Part shown: positions 1 through 8,381 of the stretch, piece after piece
Layout: the number at the start of each line of letters is the position of its first letter
How positions within the stretch are numbered: position 1 is the stretch's first letter
Origin: an uncultured Megasphaera sp.
GTDB lineage: Bacteria; Bacillota; Negativicutes; Veillonellales; Megasphaeraceae
NCBI GenBank assembly: GCA_934202965.1
Contig: CAKPYN010000006.1
Location: 40,566 to 104,565, forward strand
Length of the DNA: 64,000 nt
Direction of reading: 5' to 3'
Made by a program: the position numbers and the translations under genes
Notes under the pieces: model-generated
The model's database searches: none
Seen by the model: the letters and a program-made list of their open reading frames with translations, nothing else
What the model was told of the DNA's origin: nothing

Positions 1-890
1 TTTTTGCCGACAATAGCCCGTTTGGTATTTAAGTTGTACATATTTTTCGACCAGTTTTCAATGGTTGAATATGTCAGTGTGGCATCGTCACCAATAAACA
101 ATTCAACACAGCCGGCATGCAAGTTGGCTACGTTGTATTTTGGTGCCGAACATCCTTCGATAAAATGTACTTTAGCCCCTTTTTCAACAATAATCATCGT
201 ATGTTCAAACTGACCTGCTCCCGGTGCATTAAGGCGGAAATAACTTTGCAGAGGAATAGATACGTCTACACCGGCTGGTACATAGACATAAGAACCGCCG
301 GACCAGACAGCACCATGAAGAGCCGCAAATTTATGATCTGTTGGCGGTACTAGTTTCATAAAATGCGCTTTAACAATATCTTCATATTTCTTCAGCGCCG
401 TATCAAAATCGGTATAAATAACCCCCTGCTGTACCAGTTCATCCTGAATGCTATGATATACAACTTCTGAGTCATACTGTGCACCAACGCCGGACAAGGA
501 CGTTTTTTCTGCTTCCGGAATCCCCAAGCGATCAAAGGTATCTTTGATGTCATCAGGTACATCATTCCAGTCTGCTTTCATCTGTGCATTCGGGCGGACA
601 TAGGTAACAATATTATCCATATCCAGCTCGCTGATGTCCGGACCCCAATCAGGGTATTCCATTTGATAGAACAAATCTAAGGATTTAAGACGGAAATCCA
701 ACATCCACTGCGGTTCGTTCTTCTTGGCAGAAATTTCCCGTACAATATCTGGTGTCAATCCGGCATTTGTTTTATATGCATATTTAAAATCTTTTTTAAA
801 GTTATACATGTTGCCGAAATCCGTAAAGGATTCGATCTTTTCTTTTTCTGCAGCCAGCTTTTCTTCGGCTATCTTTTTTTCATCAGCCAT
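1..890 (-). CDS. sufB: SufB, Fe-S cluster scaffold protein (3' end outside window)
   Basis: SufB is the scaffold subunit of the SufBCD complex, on which iron-sulfur clusters are built in the cytoplasm with SufC ATPase and SufS-derived sulfur. About 296 N-terminal residues are visible; the gene runs off the left edge. The start is the ATG at 890, preceded by an AGGAGG motif 8 bases upstream. The N-terminus is a charged helix, followed by the conserved SufB region around residues 60-200 with the typical 'EPQWMLDFRLK' and 'YPDWGPD' blocks. The gene lies 12 bases after sufC, so the two are cotranscribed. The missing C-terminal half would carry the conserved cysteine and glutamate of the core domain. 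Identity is secure from the N-terminal blocks. Confidence 0.93.
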   Translation of the reverse strand, partial: MADEKKIAEEKLAAEKEKIESFTDFGNMYNFKKDFKYAYKTNAGLTPDIVREISAKKNEPQWMLDFRLKSLDLFYQMEYPDWGPDISELDMDNIVTYVRPNAQMKADWNDVPDDIKDTFDRLGIPEAEKTSLSGVGAQYDSEVVYHSIQDELVQQGVIYTDFDTALKKYEDIVKAHFMKLVPPTDHKFAALHGAVWSGGSYVYVPAGVDVSIPLQSYFRLNAPGAGQFEHTMIIVEKGAKVHFIEGCSAPKYNVANLHAGCVELFIGDDATLTYSTIENWSKNMYNLNTKRAIVGK

Positions 891-902
891 GTTGCGTGCC
901 TC

Positions 903-1655
903 CTATTTAGCCTGTTCTTTAAATGCATCATAGCCGTTGGCTTCGATTTCCTGAATCAGCGATGCATTGCCGGTTTTTACAATTTTGCCGTTAATGAGTA
1001 CGTGAACAAAATCTGGCTTTAAGTCCTGTAAAATTTCACTGTGATGCGTAATAACCAAGATGGAATTGGTTTCGTTGTGATATTGGGATACTGTTTCAGA
1101 AACAATACGTACAGCATCTACGTCTAAGCCGGAATCAATTTCATCGAGCATGGTCAATTTTGGTTCGAGCATGCACATCTGCAAAATTTCTGTCTTTTTG
1201 CGTTCGCCGCCGGAAAATCCATCATTGACATATCGTGTTGCATAAGACCGATCCATTTTCAGCTGATCCATCTGTTTATGGAGTTTTTTACGGAACGGCA
1301 TAATACGCTGTGTCTGGCCGCTTACTGTACTTTTGGCATTACGAATGAAATTTTCAACAGAAATTCCCTGTACGGCAATAGGGGCCTGAAAGGCCATAAA
1401 AATCCCAGCTTTGGCACGTTCATTAACCGGTGCATGCGTAATATCTTTACCTTCAAAGAAAATCTTACCTGCTGTAACGACGTATTTGGGATTCCCCATA
1501 ATCGCGTTAAACAACGTCGATTTTCCGGCACCATTGGATCCCATGATAACATGGGTTTCGCCAGTGTTAATGGTCAAGTCCAAGCCTTTCAGGATTTCTT
1601 TTCCTTCAACGGCGACTTTCAAGCCTTCTACTCTAATCAATTCACTCATCATCAT
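903..1655 (-). CDS. sufC: SufC, Fe-S assembly ATPase
   Basis: SufC is the ABC-type ATPase of the SufBCD scaffold complex. The protein has 250 residues, the usual length. Walker A is GSNGAGKST (about residue 40), the signature is FSGGERKK (about 148) and Walker B is LTMLDEIDSGLD, whose 'DEIDSGLD' is characteristic of SufC. The switch histidine lies in VITHH. Three in-frame ATGs (MMMSEL) follow a GGAG motif. The first is only about 4 bases away, so the second or third (1652 or 1649) may be the true start. First gene of the visible suf operon, with a good promoter at 1719-1747. Confidence 0.96.
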   Translation of the reverse strand: MMMSELIRVEGLKVAVEGKEILKGLDLTINTGETHVIMGSNGAGKSTLFNAIMGNPKYVVTAGKIFFEGKDITHAPVNERAKAGIFMAFQAPIAVQGISVENFIRNAKSTVSGQTQRIMPFRKKLHKQMDQLKMDRSYATRYVNDGFSGGERKKTEILQMCMLEPKLTMLDEIDSGLDVDAVRIVSETVSQYHNETNSILVITHHSEILQDLKPDFVHVLINGKIVKTGNASLIQEIEANGYDAFKEQAK

Positions 1656-1718
1656 TCACTCCTATATATGTCTTTAATCTTGATTCTCAATATTAAAGTG
1701 TACCTTTTGACTATACTA

Positions 1719-1747
1719 AGAATACTCCAACCGCTTCATAAAGTCAA
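1719..1747 (-). promoter_or_regulatory. Promoter of the suf operon
   Basis: Minus-strand -35 TTGACT (1742-1747) and -10 TATTCT (1719-1724) are 17 bases apart, about 60 bases upstream of sufC. A direct AGTAT-N4-AGTAT repeat overlaps the -10, but I cannot assign it to a regulator. Apart from this promoter and the terminator at 1966-2000, the 1656-2033 gap holds nothing I recognise. Confidence 0.7.
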
Positions 1748-1965
1748 CCTTATTGGTGTTTTTTTATAGTTTTATTTTCACTTCTTAGGTATATAGCTCT
1801 GTTTTACATGCAAGTCATTTTATACCGTTCTTTACCTGTTTCTTATTTTAGCTATTGTCGTATGCTAAAACAATACATTGTCTTATTTCCTGCCAGTTTA
1901 CCACACCGCATTTTTTTAGACTGCATTAGCTTGTTCATACGATATGATATGATAACAAACTATAC

Positions 1966-2000
1966 ACTAAAAGGGGCTTATCGCTTTCTGCGACAGCCCC
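1966..2000 (-). terminator. Intrinsic terminator after the SCIFF operon
   Basis: On the minus strand GGGGCTGTCGC and GCGATAAGCCCC form a long stem with an AGAAA loop, followed by TTTT. It lies about 35 bases past the end of the small membrane protein gene and closes the SCIFF operon. Confidence 0.8.
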
Positions 2001-2033
2001 AAAAACGTGCGCTTTCTGCCATAACGCAACAGT

Positions 2034-2228
2034 CTATCTTTTATTCATTCGTTGCTGTGCGTCTTTATACTTTTTATAGGAAGCTGTGTGCATCCAAAGC
2101 TGCATCGCCCCTACCAGTATTGCTGCTGCCAAAATAATTAGTAACAGCGGAGTCACACCATCTTTAACCATGGCATACAGCAGATATAGGACAACTACGG
2201 CAGATAAACATCCCTTTAACTTATTCAC
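2034..2228 (-). CDS. Small membrane protein downstream of SCIFF maturase
   Basis: I do not recognise this family. The predicted protein has about 64 residues: a short cationic start, two hydrophobic stretches (roughly residues 7-20 and 25-45) and a charged lysine/arginine-rich tail, so it is probably a two-span inner-membrane protein. The GTG at 2228 overlaps the maturase stop codon and has an AAGGA motif about 10 bases upstream. An ATG 39 bases further upstream (2267) is the alternative but lies inside the maturase gene. The overlap implies translational coupling, making it a candidate accessory factor (for example in export of the modified peptide). That role is inference from position only. 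Confidence 0.55.
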   Translation of the reverse strand: MNKLKGCLSAVVVLYLLYAMVKDGVTPLLLIILAAAILVGAMQLWMHTASYKKYKDAQQRMNKR

Positions 2229-3657
2229 AGGAGCCGCATCCTTCACACTGTTCCGGTGCATCTCCAAAGAGACGAGCTTTTTGACCGCGCATTGCTAAAA
2301 CTGCCTGGATGTACATAGCACATTCAATACGTTTTTTCTGTATGCGGCAACTCAAGTCATAGGGTGTCTGAATATTGCCACCGTATTTGATATTGTTGGC
2401 ATGGCATCCGCCGCTACAGAAGAATTTAGCCCAGCAGTCGCAGCAAGTGGGTTTATTCAGCACATGCATGTCCCGGAACAATGCCGGTAATTTAGTATCC
2501 GTTACACCGTCATATACATTGCCGATAACATACTCATCTTGCCCTACAAACTGATGACAGGGGTAAATATCGCCATTCGGGACAACACACATGTATTCAT
2601 GGCCGGCACCACAGCCGCGAAGCCGTTTCGCAATGCACGGGCCACGATACAAATCCATTATAAAGTGATAGTAAATAAATGGACGGCCTTCATCCATGCG
2701 CTGGAGATAAAAGTCTGCCAATGTATCATATTCTTTAAAAATACGCAGCAAATCGTCTTCGGTAATCGCATAGGACAAATCATCGCCTACTACTGGTTCC
2801 ATCGACAAACCTTCAAATCCCAAATCCGCCATATGTTCTACATCTTTGGTGAAATCCAAATTATATTTTGTATAGGTGCCGCGAACATAGTATTCTTCAC
2901 CGTTACGGTGCTTAGCTGCATAGACTTGATTTTTGGCGCATGTATCGTAAGAATCCCGGCCGCCTGCATCTGGACGCATACGGTTATGTATTTCCGGACG
3001 ACCATCCAAGCTCAAAATCAGGCTGATGTGATTTTCTGTCAAATATTTAACTTTAGCCGGATCCAACAACATGCCGTTCGTTGTTAAAGACAATTTGAAT
3101 ACTTTGTCATGAATTATTTCCTGTTCTCGAATATAGGCAATTGTCTGTTTGACGACGCCAAAATTCATCAGCGGTTCGCCGCCAAAAAAGTCGATTTCGC
3201 AATGCTGCCGTTTGCCTTCGGTACTTTTGATAAGTAAATCAACGGCATGCTTAGCAACATCAAAACTCATGAGTTCTCGTTTATGCGTATCATAATCTCC
3301 TTGGGATGCAAAACAGTATTTGCATCGCAGATTGCAGTCATGGGCAATATTTAAACAAAGGGATTTGATAATCGGTTCTTCTTCTGCTACTACTTTGAAA
3401 TTTTCTGCCATCGGCGCAAACAGCATTTCTTTGGCAATGAGTTCATCCAATTCCGCAAGCGTTTCTTTTAGCTCTTCTTTTGAATAGGTATCCGCAAATG
3501 CCTGATATACGGCATCTGCATTGGTACCATCGTAGATATCAAGTACATCATAGGTAATTTTATCAATCACGTTAATAATACCGCTGTTAACGTCCAGCAG
3601 CATATACGTACCATTTTGACAGTATTTATGAATCATCGGTTTGATTGTATAAGCCAT
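2221..3657 (-). CDS. scfB: Radical SAM SCIFF peptide maturase
   Basis: This SPASM-type radical SAM enzyme installs thioether cross-links in the SCIFF peptide encoded just upstream. The protein has 478 residues. An N-terminal peptide-recognition (RRE-like) region covers about 1-90. The radical SAM cluster motif CNLRCKYC lies near residue 105, and a SAM-binding FFGGEPL follows. The C-terminal SPASM region is cysteine-rich (CVVPNGDIYPC, CCDCW, CSGGC) and the extreme C-terminus is also cysteine-rich. The ATG at 3657 is chosen because GGAGG lies 5-6 bases upstream; an in-frame TTG at 3672 lies upstream of that ribosome site. Length and motif order match characterised ScfB/CteB-type maturases. Confidence 0.95.
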   Translation of the reverse strand: MAYTIKPMIHKYCQNGTYMLLDVNSGIINVIDKITYDVLDIYDGTNADAVYQAFADTYSKEELKETLAELDELIAKEMLFAPMAENFKVVAEEEPIIKSLCLNIAHDCNLRCKYCFASQGDYDTHKRELMSFDVAKHAVDLLIKSTEGKRQHCEIDFFGGEPLMNFGVVKQTIAYIREQEIIHDKVFKLSLTTNGMLLDPAKVKYLTENHISLILSLDGRPEIHNRMRPDAGGRDSYDTCAKNQVYAAKHRNGEEYYVRGTYTKYNLDFTKDVEHMADLGFEGLSMEPVVGDDLSYAITEDDLLRIFKEYDTLADFYLQRMDEGRPFIYYHFIMDLYRGPCIAKRLRGCGAGHEYMCVVPNGDIYPCHQFVGQDEYVIGNVYDGVTDTKLPALFRDMHVLNKPTCCDCWAKFFCSGGCHANNIKYGGNIQTPYDLSCRIQKKRIECAMYIQAVLAMRGQKARLFGDAPEQCEGCGSCE

Positions 3658-3679
3658 AGTTCCTCCATACAAAAAGAAT

Positions 3680-3703
3680 ACCCTTTACCTCGCGGTAAAG
3701 GGT
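3680..3703 (-). other. Intercistronic hairpin between scfA and scfB
   Basis: A perfect 10-bp stem (ACCCTTTACC / GGTAAAGGGT) with a 4-base loop lies between the SCIFF precursor stop and the maturase ribosome site. A short run ATTCTTTTTG follows it. It could act as a leaky terminator or a 3' stabiliser that raises precursor mRNA over maturase mRNA; that function is inference. Confidence 0.7.
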
Positions 3704-3721
3704 GTCCCCTCAAATACGTAA

Positions 3722-3862
3722 TTATTTTGTGCAGACCTGGTTGCCAACAGTGCAAGATGTCTTGCAAGCGGACTGGCAGGATGTCTGGCATTCACTGCAA
3801 CCAGCATGCTGTGTTGTTTTCTGAATCGATTCTGTATTAATCGTAATAATATGTTTTGCCAT
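3722..3862 (-). CDS. scfA: SCIFF six-cysteine peptide precursor
   Basis: This 46-residue precursor belongs to the SCIFF family ('six cysteines in forty-five'), ribosomally made and post-translationally modified peptides nearly universal in Clostridia. The N-terminal leader (MAKHIITINTESIQ...) is followed by a core with six cysteines in the classical spacing, including CSECQTSCQSACKTSC and a final VCTK. The start ATG at 3862 has a GAGGTG ribosome site and a good promoter upstream. The maturase lies directly downstream. The biological role of SCIFF is unknown. Too short for many gene callers, but the motif match is unambiguous. Confidence 0.95.
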   Translation of the reverse strand: MAKHIITINTESIQKTTQHAGCSECQTSCQSACKTSCTVGNQVCTK

Positions 3863-3893
3863 TCTCTTTCACCTCACTGTCAAGATTAGTCTT

Positions 3894-3922
3894 ATTTTAC
3901 CACATAAGACGCGTTTCGACAA
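3894..3922 (-). promoter_or_regulatory. Promoter of the SCIFF operon
   Basis: Minus-strand -35 TTGTCG (3917-3922) and -10 TAAAAT (3894-3899) are separated by 17 bases, about 30 bases upstream of the scfA start. Confidence 0.65.
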
Positions 3923-3926
3923 TATA

Positions 3927-4373
3927 TCAAAGAAGCTTAAACCCTTCAAAGACAAAGTTTTTTCCCATACTGACAACAATCGAACGTTCATGGAACACAT
4001 CGTTTGTATCAAAAAAAATATCAAAGCCACCTTTATACGTAACATATACGGAATTAATGCGTTTTAAGTAGCTGCGTATTTCTTCTGCTGTTACTTCTCG
4101 TTCTCCATCAGCACGCCACTTTTTATTTTTAAAATTAGCAATCAATGGCGCATGCGCCATGACACGGGACCGATGGGCTAATACCCAGTTCCAGATTTCC
4201 TCACTATAGCGGCGAGCCTCTGCATCGTTGCCTTCAGCTAATCCTTCTAAGGTAAATAATACTGGTTGGCCTTCAAACATGATTTCATCCATATAGTTAC
4301 CTTTTACATATTTTAAATCCATATAGAATGAACCCTCCCCACTAATGTTTTGGAATGTATACAGCTCATGCAT
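3927..4373 (-). CDS. DUF2262-like protein
   Basis: A 148-residue soluble protein of unknown function. The C-terminal half (REVTAEEIRSYLKRINSVYV, then GGFDIFFDTNDVFHERSIVVS) resembles the DUF2262 pattern of a small alpha/beta domain ending in a glycine/aspartate turn and a 'HSIVV'-like strand. No signal peptide or membrane segment is visible. It lies between the SCIFF promoter and nth on the same strand and has no obvious functional link to either. The family call rests on pattern memory only. Confidence 0.6.
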   Translation of the reverse strand: MHELYTFQNISGEGSFYMDLKYVKGNYMDEIMFEGQPVLFTLEGLAEGNDAEARRYSEEIWNWVLAHRSRVMAHAPLIANFKNKKWRADGEREVTAEEIRSYLKRINSVYVTYKGGFDIFFDTNDVFHERSIVVSMGKNFVFEGFKLL

Positions 4374-4403
4374 TATTTATATTACTCATTTTTTATACAT
4401 TTG

Positions 4404-5036
4404 TCAATGTGACTGACTGGGACAAAGATCGGCTAAAAAGCATTGATCGCATAATGGTTTTCGTGCTTTGCATACACGGCGTCCATGCCAAATAAGCCAA
4501 TGATGGGCTCGGCTCCACCATTTTTTAGGAATCGCATTTTGCAGTCCCTTTTCTACTTCCAACGGCGTCTTTCCTTCAGCCAGCTGCAGTCGATTAGATA
4601 CACGAAATACATGCGTGTCTACAGCAATCGCCGGCGTATCAAATAAAATACTTACCAATACATTGGCCGTTTTGCGGCCTACACCGGGCAGCTTGACCAA
4701 TTCATCAAACGTTGTCGGTACTTCGCCATGATACGTTTCACACAGCATCGCACAGTTTGCTAAAATATTCTTTGCTTTGCTGTGATACAATCCGCACGTG
4801 CGAATTTTTTCTTCTAATCCGCTGATTCCCAATTCCAGCATTTTTTCCGGCGTATTATACTGGGGGAACATGCCTGCCGTAACGATATTGACTCGTTCAT
4901 CTGTGCATTGCGCCGATAAAATAACAGCTATCATCAATTCAAATGGCGTATGATAGTGAAGTGCCGGTTTCATAATACCGTATTGATCTTGAAATCGCTG
5001 CAGCATTTCATCTTTTACTTTTTTAGAAACAGCCAT
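4404..5036 (-). CDS. nth: Endonuclease III
   Basis: This bifunctional DNA glycosylase/AP lyase removes oxidised pyrimidines in base excision repair. At 210 residues it has the normal length. The helix-hairpin-helix LPGVGRKTANVL contains the catalytic lysine, and AVDTHVFRVSNRL carries the catalytic aspartate. The C-terminus has the [4Fe-4S] cluster cysteines in C-x6-C-x2-C-x5-C spacing (CKARKPLCDQCFLADLC). It starts immediately after the larE stop, so the two are cotranscribed. Confidence 0.96.
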   Translation of the reverse strand: MAVSKKVKDEMLQRFQDQYGIMKPALHYHTPFELMIAVILSAQCTDERVNIVTAGMFPQYNTPEKMLELGISGLEEKIRTCGLYHSKAKNILANCAMLCETYHGEVPTTFDELVKLPGVGRKTANVLVSILFDTPAIAVDTHVFRVSNRLQLAEGKTPLEVEKGLQNAIPKKWWSRAHHWLIWHGRRVCKARKPLCDQCFLADLCPSQSH

Positions 5037-5888
5037 TTATTTCGCCTCACTTGTATCAATGACTTCATTTAAACTTCCCATTTCATATCCGCCCAAATCA
5101 AGTGTAACATACGTGAATCCACACTTCCTTACATACGATACAATTGCTTCTCGATGTGCGAGTATTGCCGGTATTTCGTCCACACCGACTTCAATCCGGG
5201 CTACATCACCATGGTACCGCACACGCAGTGAACCATGAATATAGGGGGCAATAAATTGTTCTGCGTTGTCAATAGCCTGCAGTCGCTGTGGCAGCAAGGT
5301 CGTTCCATAGGGAATGCGGCTCGCCAGACACGCTGCGCTTTGTTTATCCCACGTTTTTAGGCCAAACCGCCACGATAACGCGCGAATATCTTCTTTATGG
5401 AGACCGGCTTCAATCATCGGGCTGCGTACAAATTGGGATAATTCCTTGATAGCTTTCATGCCTGGCCGATAATCGCCTAAGTCATCAACGTTGCCGCCAT
5501 CGACAACCCATTGATACCCTTTTTGTTGAGCCAGTTCTACTAATGCGGAAAAACGAATCTTTTTGCAAATGTAGCAGCGATCCGGCGGATTCTGCACAAA
5601 GGTTTCATCGTCAAATTCCGTCGTCGGAACAATCAAATGGGATACGCCGATTTGCTTTGCCATAGATACGGCATCTTCTTTTTCACTCGCAGGCAGTGTC
5701 GGCGATACAGCCGTCACCGCCAACACGCGATCTTTTAGCACATCATGTGCGGCATACGTCAAAAACGTACTGTCTACACCGCCGGAAAAGCCGATAACTA
5801 CACTGCCCATCTCTTGAAGAATGGTACACAATGTTTCATATTTTTTATCTAATTCTTTTATATCTAGCTGCTCTTTATATTCTGACAC
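5037..5888 (-). CDS. larE: LarE, ATP-dependent sulfur insertase
   Basis: LarE adenylates and thiolates the pyridinium dicarboxylate intermediate in synthesis of the nickel-pincer nucleotide (NPN) cofactor of lactate racemase and relatives. The protein has 283 residues. The PP-loop SGGVDSTF lies near residue 36, a CYICKK motif around 110 and SAACLASRIPYG around 180. The last carries the cysteine equivalent to the sacrificial sulfur donor. CxxC plus this third cysteine would fit the cluster-binding type of LarE rather than the single-cysteine sacrificial type, but I cannot confirm the structural equivalence. No larA, larB or larC is in the window. It lies 5 bases after the ADP-ribosylglycohydrolase gene. 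Confidence 0.88.
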   Translation of the reverse strand: MSEYKEQLDIKELDKKYETLCTILQEMGSVVIGFSGGVDSTFLTYAAHDVLKDRVLAVTAVSPTLPASEKEDAVSMAKQIGVSHLIVPTTEFDDETFVQNPPDRCYICKKIRFSALVELAQQKGYQWVVDGGNVDDLGDYRPGMKAIKELSQFVRSPMIEAGLHKEDIRALSWRFGLKTWDKQSAACLASRIPYGTTLLPQRLQAIDNAEQFIAPYIHGSLRVRYHGDVARIEVGVDEIPAILAHREAIVSYVRKCGFTYVTLDLGGYEMGSLNEVIDTSEAK

Positions 5889-5893
5889 TACGA

Positions 5894-6718
5894 TTATCTC
5901 CCTTTATTGCTATTGGTTTCTGATGGTTTCATATATGCCGCTGCAAATGTCTGTAACACATGCTGCATCGGCTGTGGTATATATGTATTTGCCTGCCGCC
6001 ACAGGGAATCCGGTACGCCATACCAAGCTTCCGCAACAGCCCCAGCCATTGCGGCCTGCGTATCCGTATCGCCGCCTAAAGATACGGCATTTTTAATGGC
6101 ATCTTCAAAATCTGTGCTGTCTAAAAATGCTTCTAATGCCTGCGGCACACTATCTTTTGTACGGCACGTAAACGCATAACCAGGACGAATATCTTGTAAC
6201 GATTGCCGCAGCGGGTAAAAATAAGTCTGCAAGTATGTTCGTATTTCTTCTTTAGGCGTATGCATGCGAGCTAAATATACGGCAGACGCAACAGCTACGG
6301 CTCCTTTGACCGCTTCTTCATTATCATGGCTTATAACAGCGGTAAGTTCAGCCAATGCCTGCACTTCATCTAAGGACCGGCCTACCCATGCAGCTGGAGC
6401 CACACGCATGGCCGCCCCGTTAGCATAACTGCCATAAGGGGCAATTTCATCAGATAATGCCCACTGTTTAAACCGTGGGCCAAACCCAGCCTCAGGATAC
6501 AAACGGAACCAGTGCTTAAACTGGCGGCGCAGCGGACCTATATACCCTTGCCGCGTTTCTTTTCCTTCCATCAAGGCTGCGGCAACGGCGATGGTCATAA
6601 CGGTATCATCCGTCACATGGCATCCCGGTGCAAACCAATCAAAAATCTTGGTTTTAACAGGAGGCTCAGCAAATTCATAGGGTGATCCAATAATATCCCC
6701 AATAATCGTACCTTTCAT
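5894..6718 (-). CDS. ADP-ribosylglycohydrolase family protein
   Basis: A 274-residue member of the ADP-ribosylglycohydrolase/DraG superfamily, which removes ADP-ribose from proteins or small molecules using a dinuclear magnesium centre. The N-terminal GTIIGDIIGSPYEF, the HVTDDTVMT motif near residue 35 and the C-terminal SLGGDTDTQAAMAGA motif carry the metal-binding acidic residues. The start at 6718 has a GAAGGTGAG ribosome site. It is the first gene of a likely operon with larE and nth. The substrate cannot be told from sequence. A TATAAT-like -10 sits at 6760-6765, with only a weak -35. Confidence 0.87.
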   Translation of the reverse strand: MKGTIIGDIIGSPYEFAEPPVKTKIFDWFAPGCHVTDDTVMTIAVAAALMEGKETRQGYIGPLRRQFKHWFRLYPEAGFGPRFKQWALSDEIAPYGSYANGAAMRVAPAAWVGRSLDEVQALAELTAVISHDNEEAVKGAVAVASAVYLARMHTPKEEIRTYLQTYFYPLRQSLQDIRPGYAFTCRTKDSVPQALEAFLDSTDFEDAIKNAVSLGGDTDTQAAMAGAVAEAWYGVPDSLWRQANTYIPQPMQHVLQTFAAAYMKPSETNSNKGR

Positions 6719-6796
6719 ATACTCACCTTCTTTATGCTTTCTGACAAAAGCTTATGGTTATTATACCATAGCCGATTCTGTTCGCCTACAGGCTGC

Positions 6797-6829
6797 TAAA
6801 AAAGAGGCTGCCGTACAGGCAAGCCTCTT
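6797..6829 (-). terminator. Terminator of pncB
   Basis: On the minus strand AAGAGGCTTGCC pairs with GGCAGCCTCTT around a short loop and is followed by a run of T. It lies about 40 bases after the pncB stop. Confidence 0.85.
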
Positions 6830-6869
6830 CAAATTCTACAGTATAATATATCGGTTGCAACATAATGAT

Positions 6870-8321
6870 TTAAAAGAAATGTGCCGATTCTTCTTTTAAG
6901 ATTTTTTCACGCAAAGCCGACAATTTAGCACTTCGCTGTACCCACATTTCTTCAGGATTAACGAGGCGCAAATATTCCGGCCATAACGTCTGCATTTGTT
7001 CATCGGCATACCGCATGATTTCTTTTAACGATGGTTTTTGATATACTAATTTTCCCTTTAAAAAAATCGGTTCCAACATTTTGCGGACCACAAAGGTACC
7101 TCCCGGAATCACACGGGAACGCCATGGTGCGTTATCACTCACCAAATGCAAGTCTTTGGATGTATCAATCGTTTCGCCTTCCAAGACAATGATATCCGCT
7201 TTCATCTTGCCATGGTCTTTGTCATAAATACGAAGAACGTTTTTCATGCCGGGATTCGAAATTTTTTCGGCATTATCGCTCATCTTAATTTTCGGTACAA
7301 ACGTATCGCCATCGTACTGACCAACCAATTTAAATACGCCTCCCAGAGACGGGCTGTCTTTTGCCGTAATCAAATTGGTGCCTACCCCCCAGGAATTAAT
7401 GCAGCATCCTTGGGATTTCAGTTCGGAAATTAGATTTTCATCTAAGTCATTGGAGGCGGCAATAACGGCATCGCCAAAACCGGCTGCTTCAAACATTTTG
7501 TGAGCTTCTTTGGAAAGGTATGCCAAATCACCACTGTCTAAACGAATACCATAGGTCTTAGGCAATGTACCTGCTTCTTTCATTTCCTTAAAAATCGTAA
7601 TAGCATCGGGTACACCTTGTTTTAAAGTATTGTACGTATCAGCCAACAGAATCATATTATTTGGATACTGACGAGCATATGCACGAAAGGCTTCTATTTC
7701 TGTCGGAAAACTCATAACCCAGCTGTGTGCCATCGTTCCTAAGATAGGCATGCCAAATTTTGCACCGGACAACACATTACTCGTACCATTAAAACCGCCA
7801 ATCATAGCAGACCGAGCCCCATATACACCGGCAGACATGCCTTGGGCACGACGAAGGCCAAATTCCATCAGATTATCATTGCCTGCGACCGTACGAACAC
7901 GGCGAGCTTTAGTCGCAATCAGGCTTTCATGATTCATAATCATGGACATGCAGGTTTCTAACAGCAATGCTTCCGCTTTTTTAGTATGAACGCGCAGCAA
8001 TACTTCCTGCGGGAATGCAATTGTCCCTTCCGGCATGGCATAAATATCGCCCGTAAACGTAATTGTTCTTAAGTAATCCAGGAACTCATCCTGGAATATA
8101 CCTGTCCGTTTCAAATACGCTATATCATCATCACTGAAATGAATATTATGCACATAGTCAATTAAATGTTCCAGCCCTGCAACAATCGTATAGCCCCCAT
8201 TAAAGGGGTTCGTTCGATAGTATCGGTCAAACACGCAGGATTGTTCGTGTTTCCCTTCAAAATACAGCCCTTGTATCATGGTCAATTGATACAAGTCTGT
8301 CAACAACGCTTTCGTATACAA
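6870..8321 (-). CDS. pncB: Nicotinate phosphoribosyltransferase
   Basis: This enzyme makes nicotinate mononucleotide from nicotinate and PRPP, the first step of NAD salvage through the Preiss-Handler route. The product has 483 residues from a TTG start at 8321. That start has GGAGG nearby and lies about 24 bases from the predicted transcription start; the upstream ATGs at 8360-8381 lie in the promoter itself. DLYQLTMIQG near the N-terminus is the family signature. FGLRRAQG and the LDSGDL and SNDLDE blocks are the substrate-binding segments. Flanked by a promoter and a terminator, it appears monocistronic. Confidence 0.93.
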   Translation of the reverse strand: MYTKALLTDLYQLTMIQGLYFEGKHEQSCVFDRYYRTNPFNGGYTIVAGLEHLIDYVHNIHFSDDDIAYLKRTGIFQDEFLDYLRTITFTGDIYAMPEGTIAFPQEVLLRVHTKKAEALLLETCMSMIMNHESLIATKARRVRTVAGNDNLMEFGLRRAQGMSAGVYGARSAMIGGFNGTSNVLSGAKFGMPILGTMAHSWVMSFPTEIEAFRAYARQYPNNMILLADTYNTLKQGVPDAITIFKEMKEAGTLPKTYGIRLDSGDLAYLSKEAHKMFEAAGFGDAVIAASNDLDENLISELKSQGCCINSWGVGTNLITAKDSPSLGGVFKLVGQYDGDTFVPKIKMSDNAEKISNPGMKNVLRIYDKDHGKMKADIIVLEGETIDTSKDLHLVSDNAPWRSRVIPGGTFVVRKMLEPIFLKGKLVYQKPSLKEIMRYADEQMQTLWPEYLRLVNPEEMWVQRSAKLSALREKILKEESAHFF

Positions 8322-8351
8322 TATACTCGCCTCCAAATAAATATTATCTCT

Positions 8352-8381
8352 ATTATACATCAAATAAACAATGGTGAGCAA
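8352..8381 (-). promoter_or_regulatory. Promoter of pncB
   Basis: Minus-strand -35 TTGCTC (8376-8381) and perfect -10 TATAAT (8352-8357), 18-base spacer. Its position decides the TTG start of pncB, because transcripts would begin downstream of the upstream in-frame ATGs. Confidence 0.7.

Noticed and set aside
903..1769. Several plus-strand frames opposite sufC
   Set aside because: They have no ribosome sites and are shadows of the SufC reading frame.
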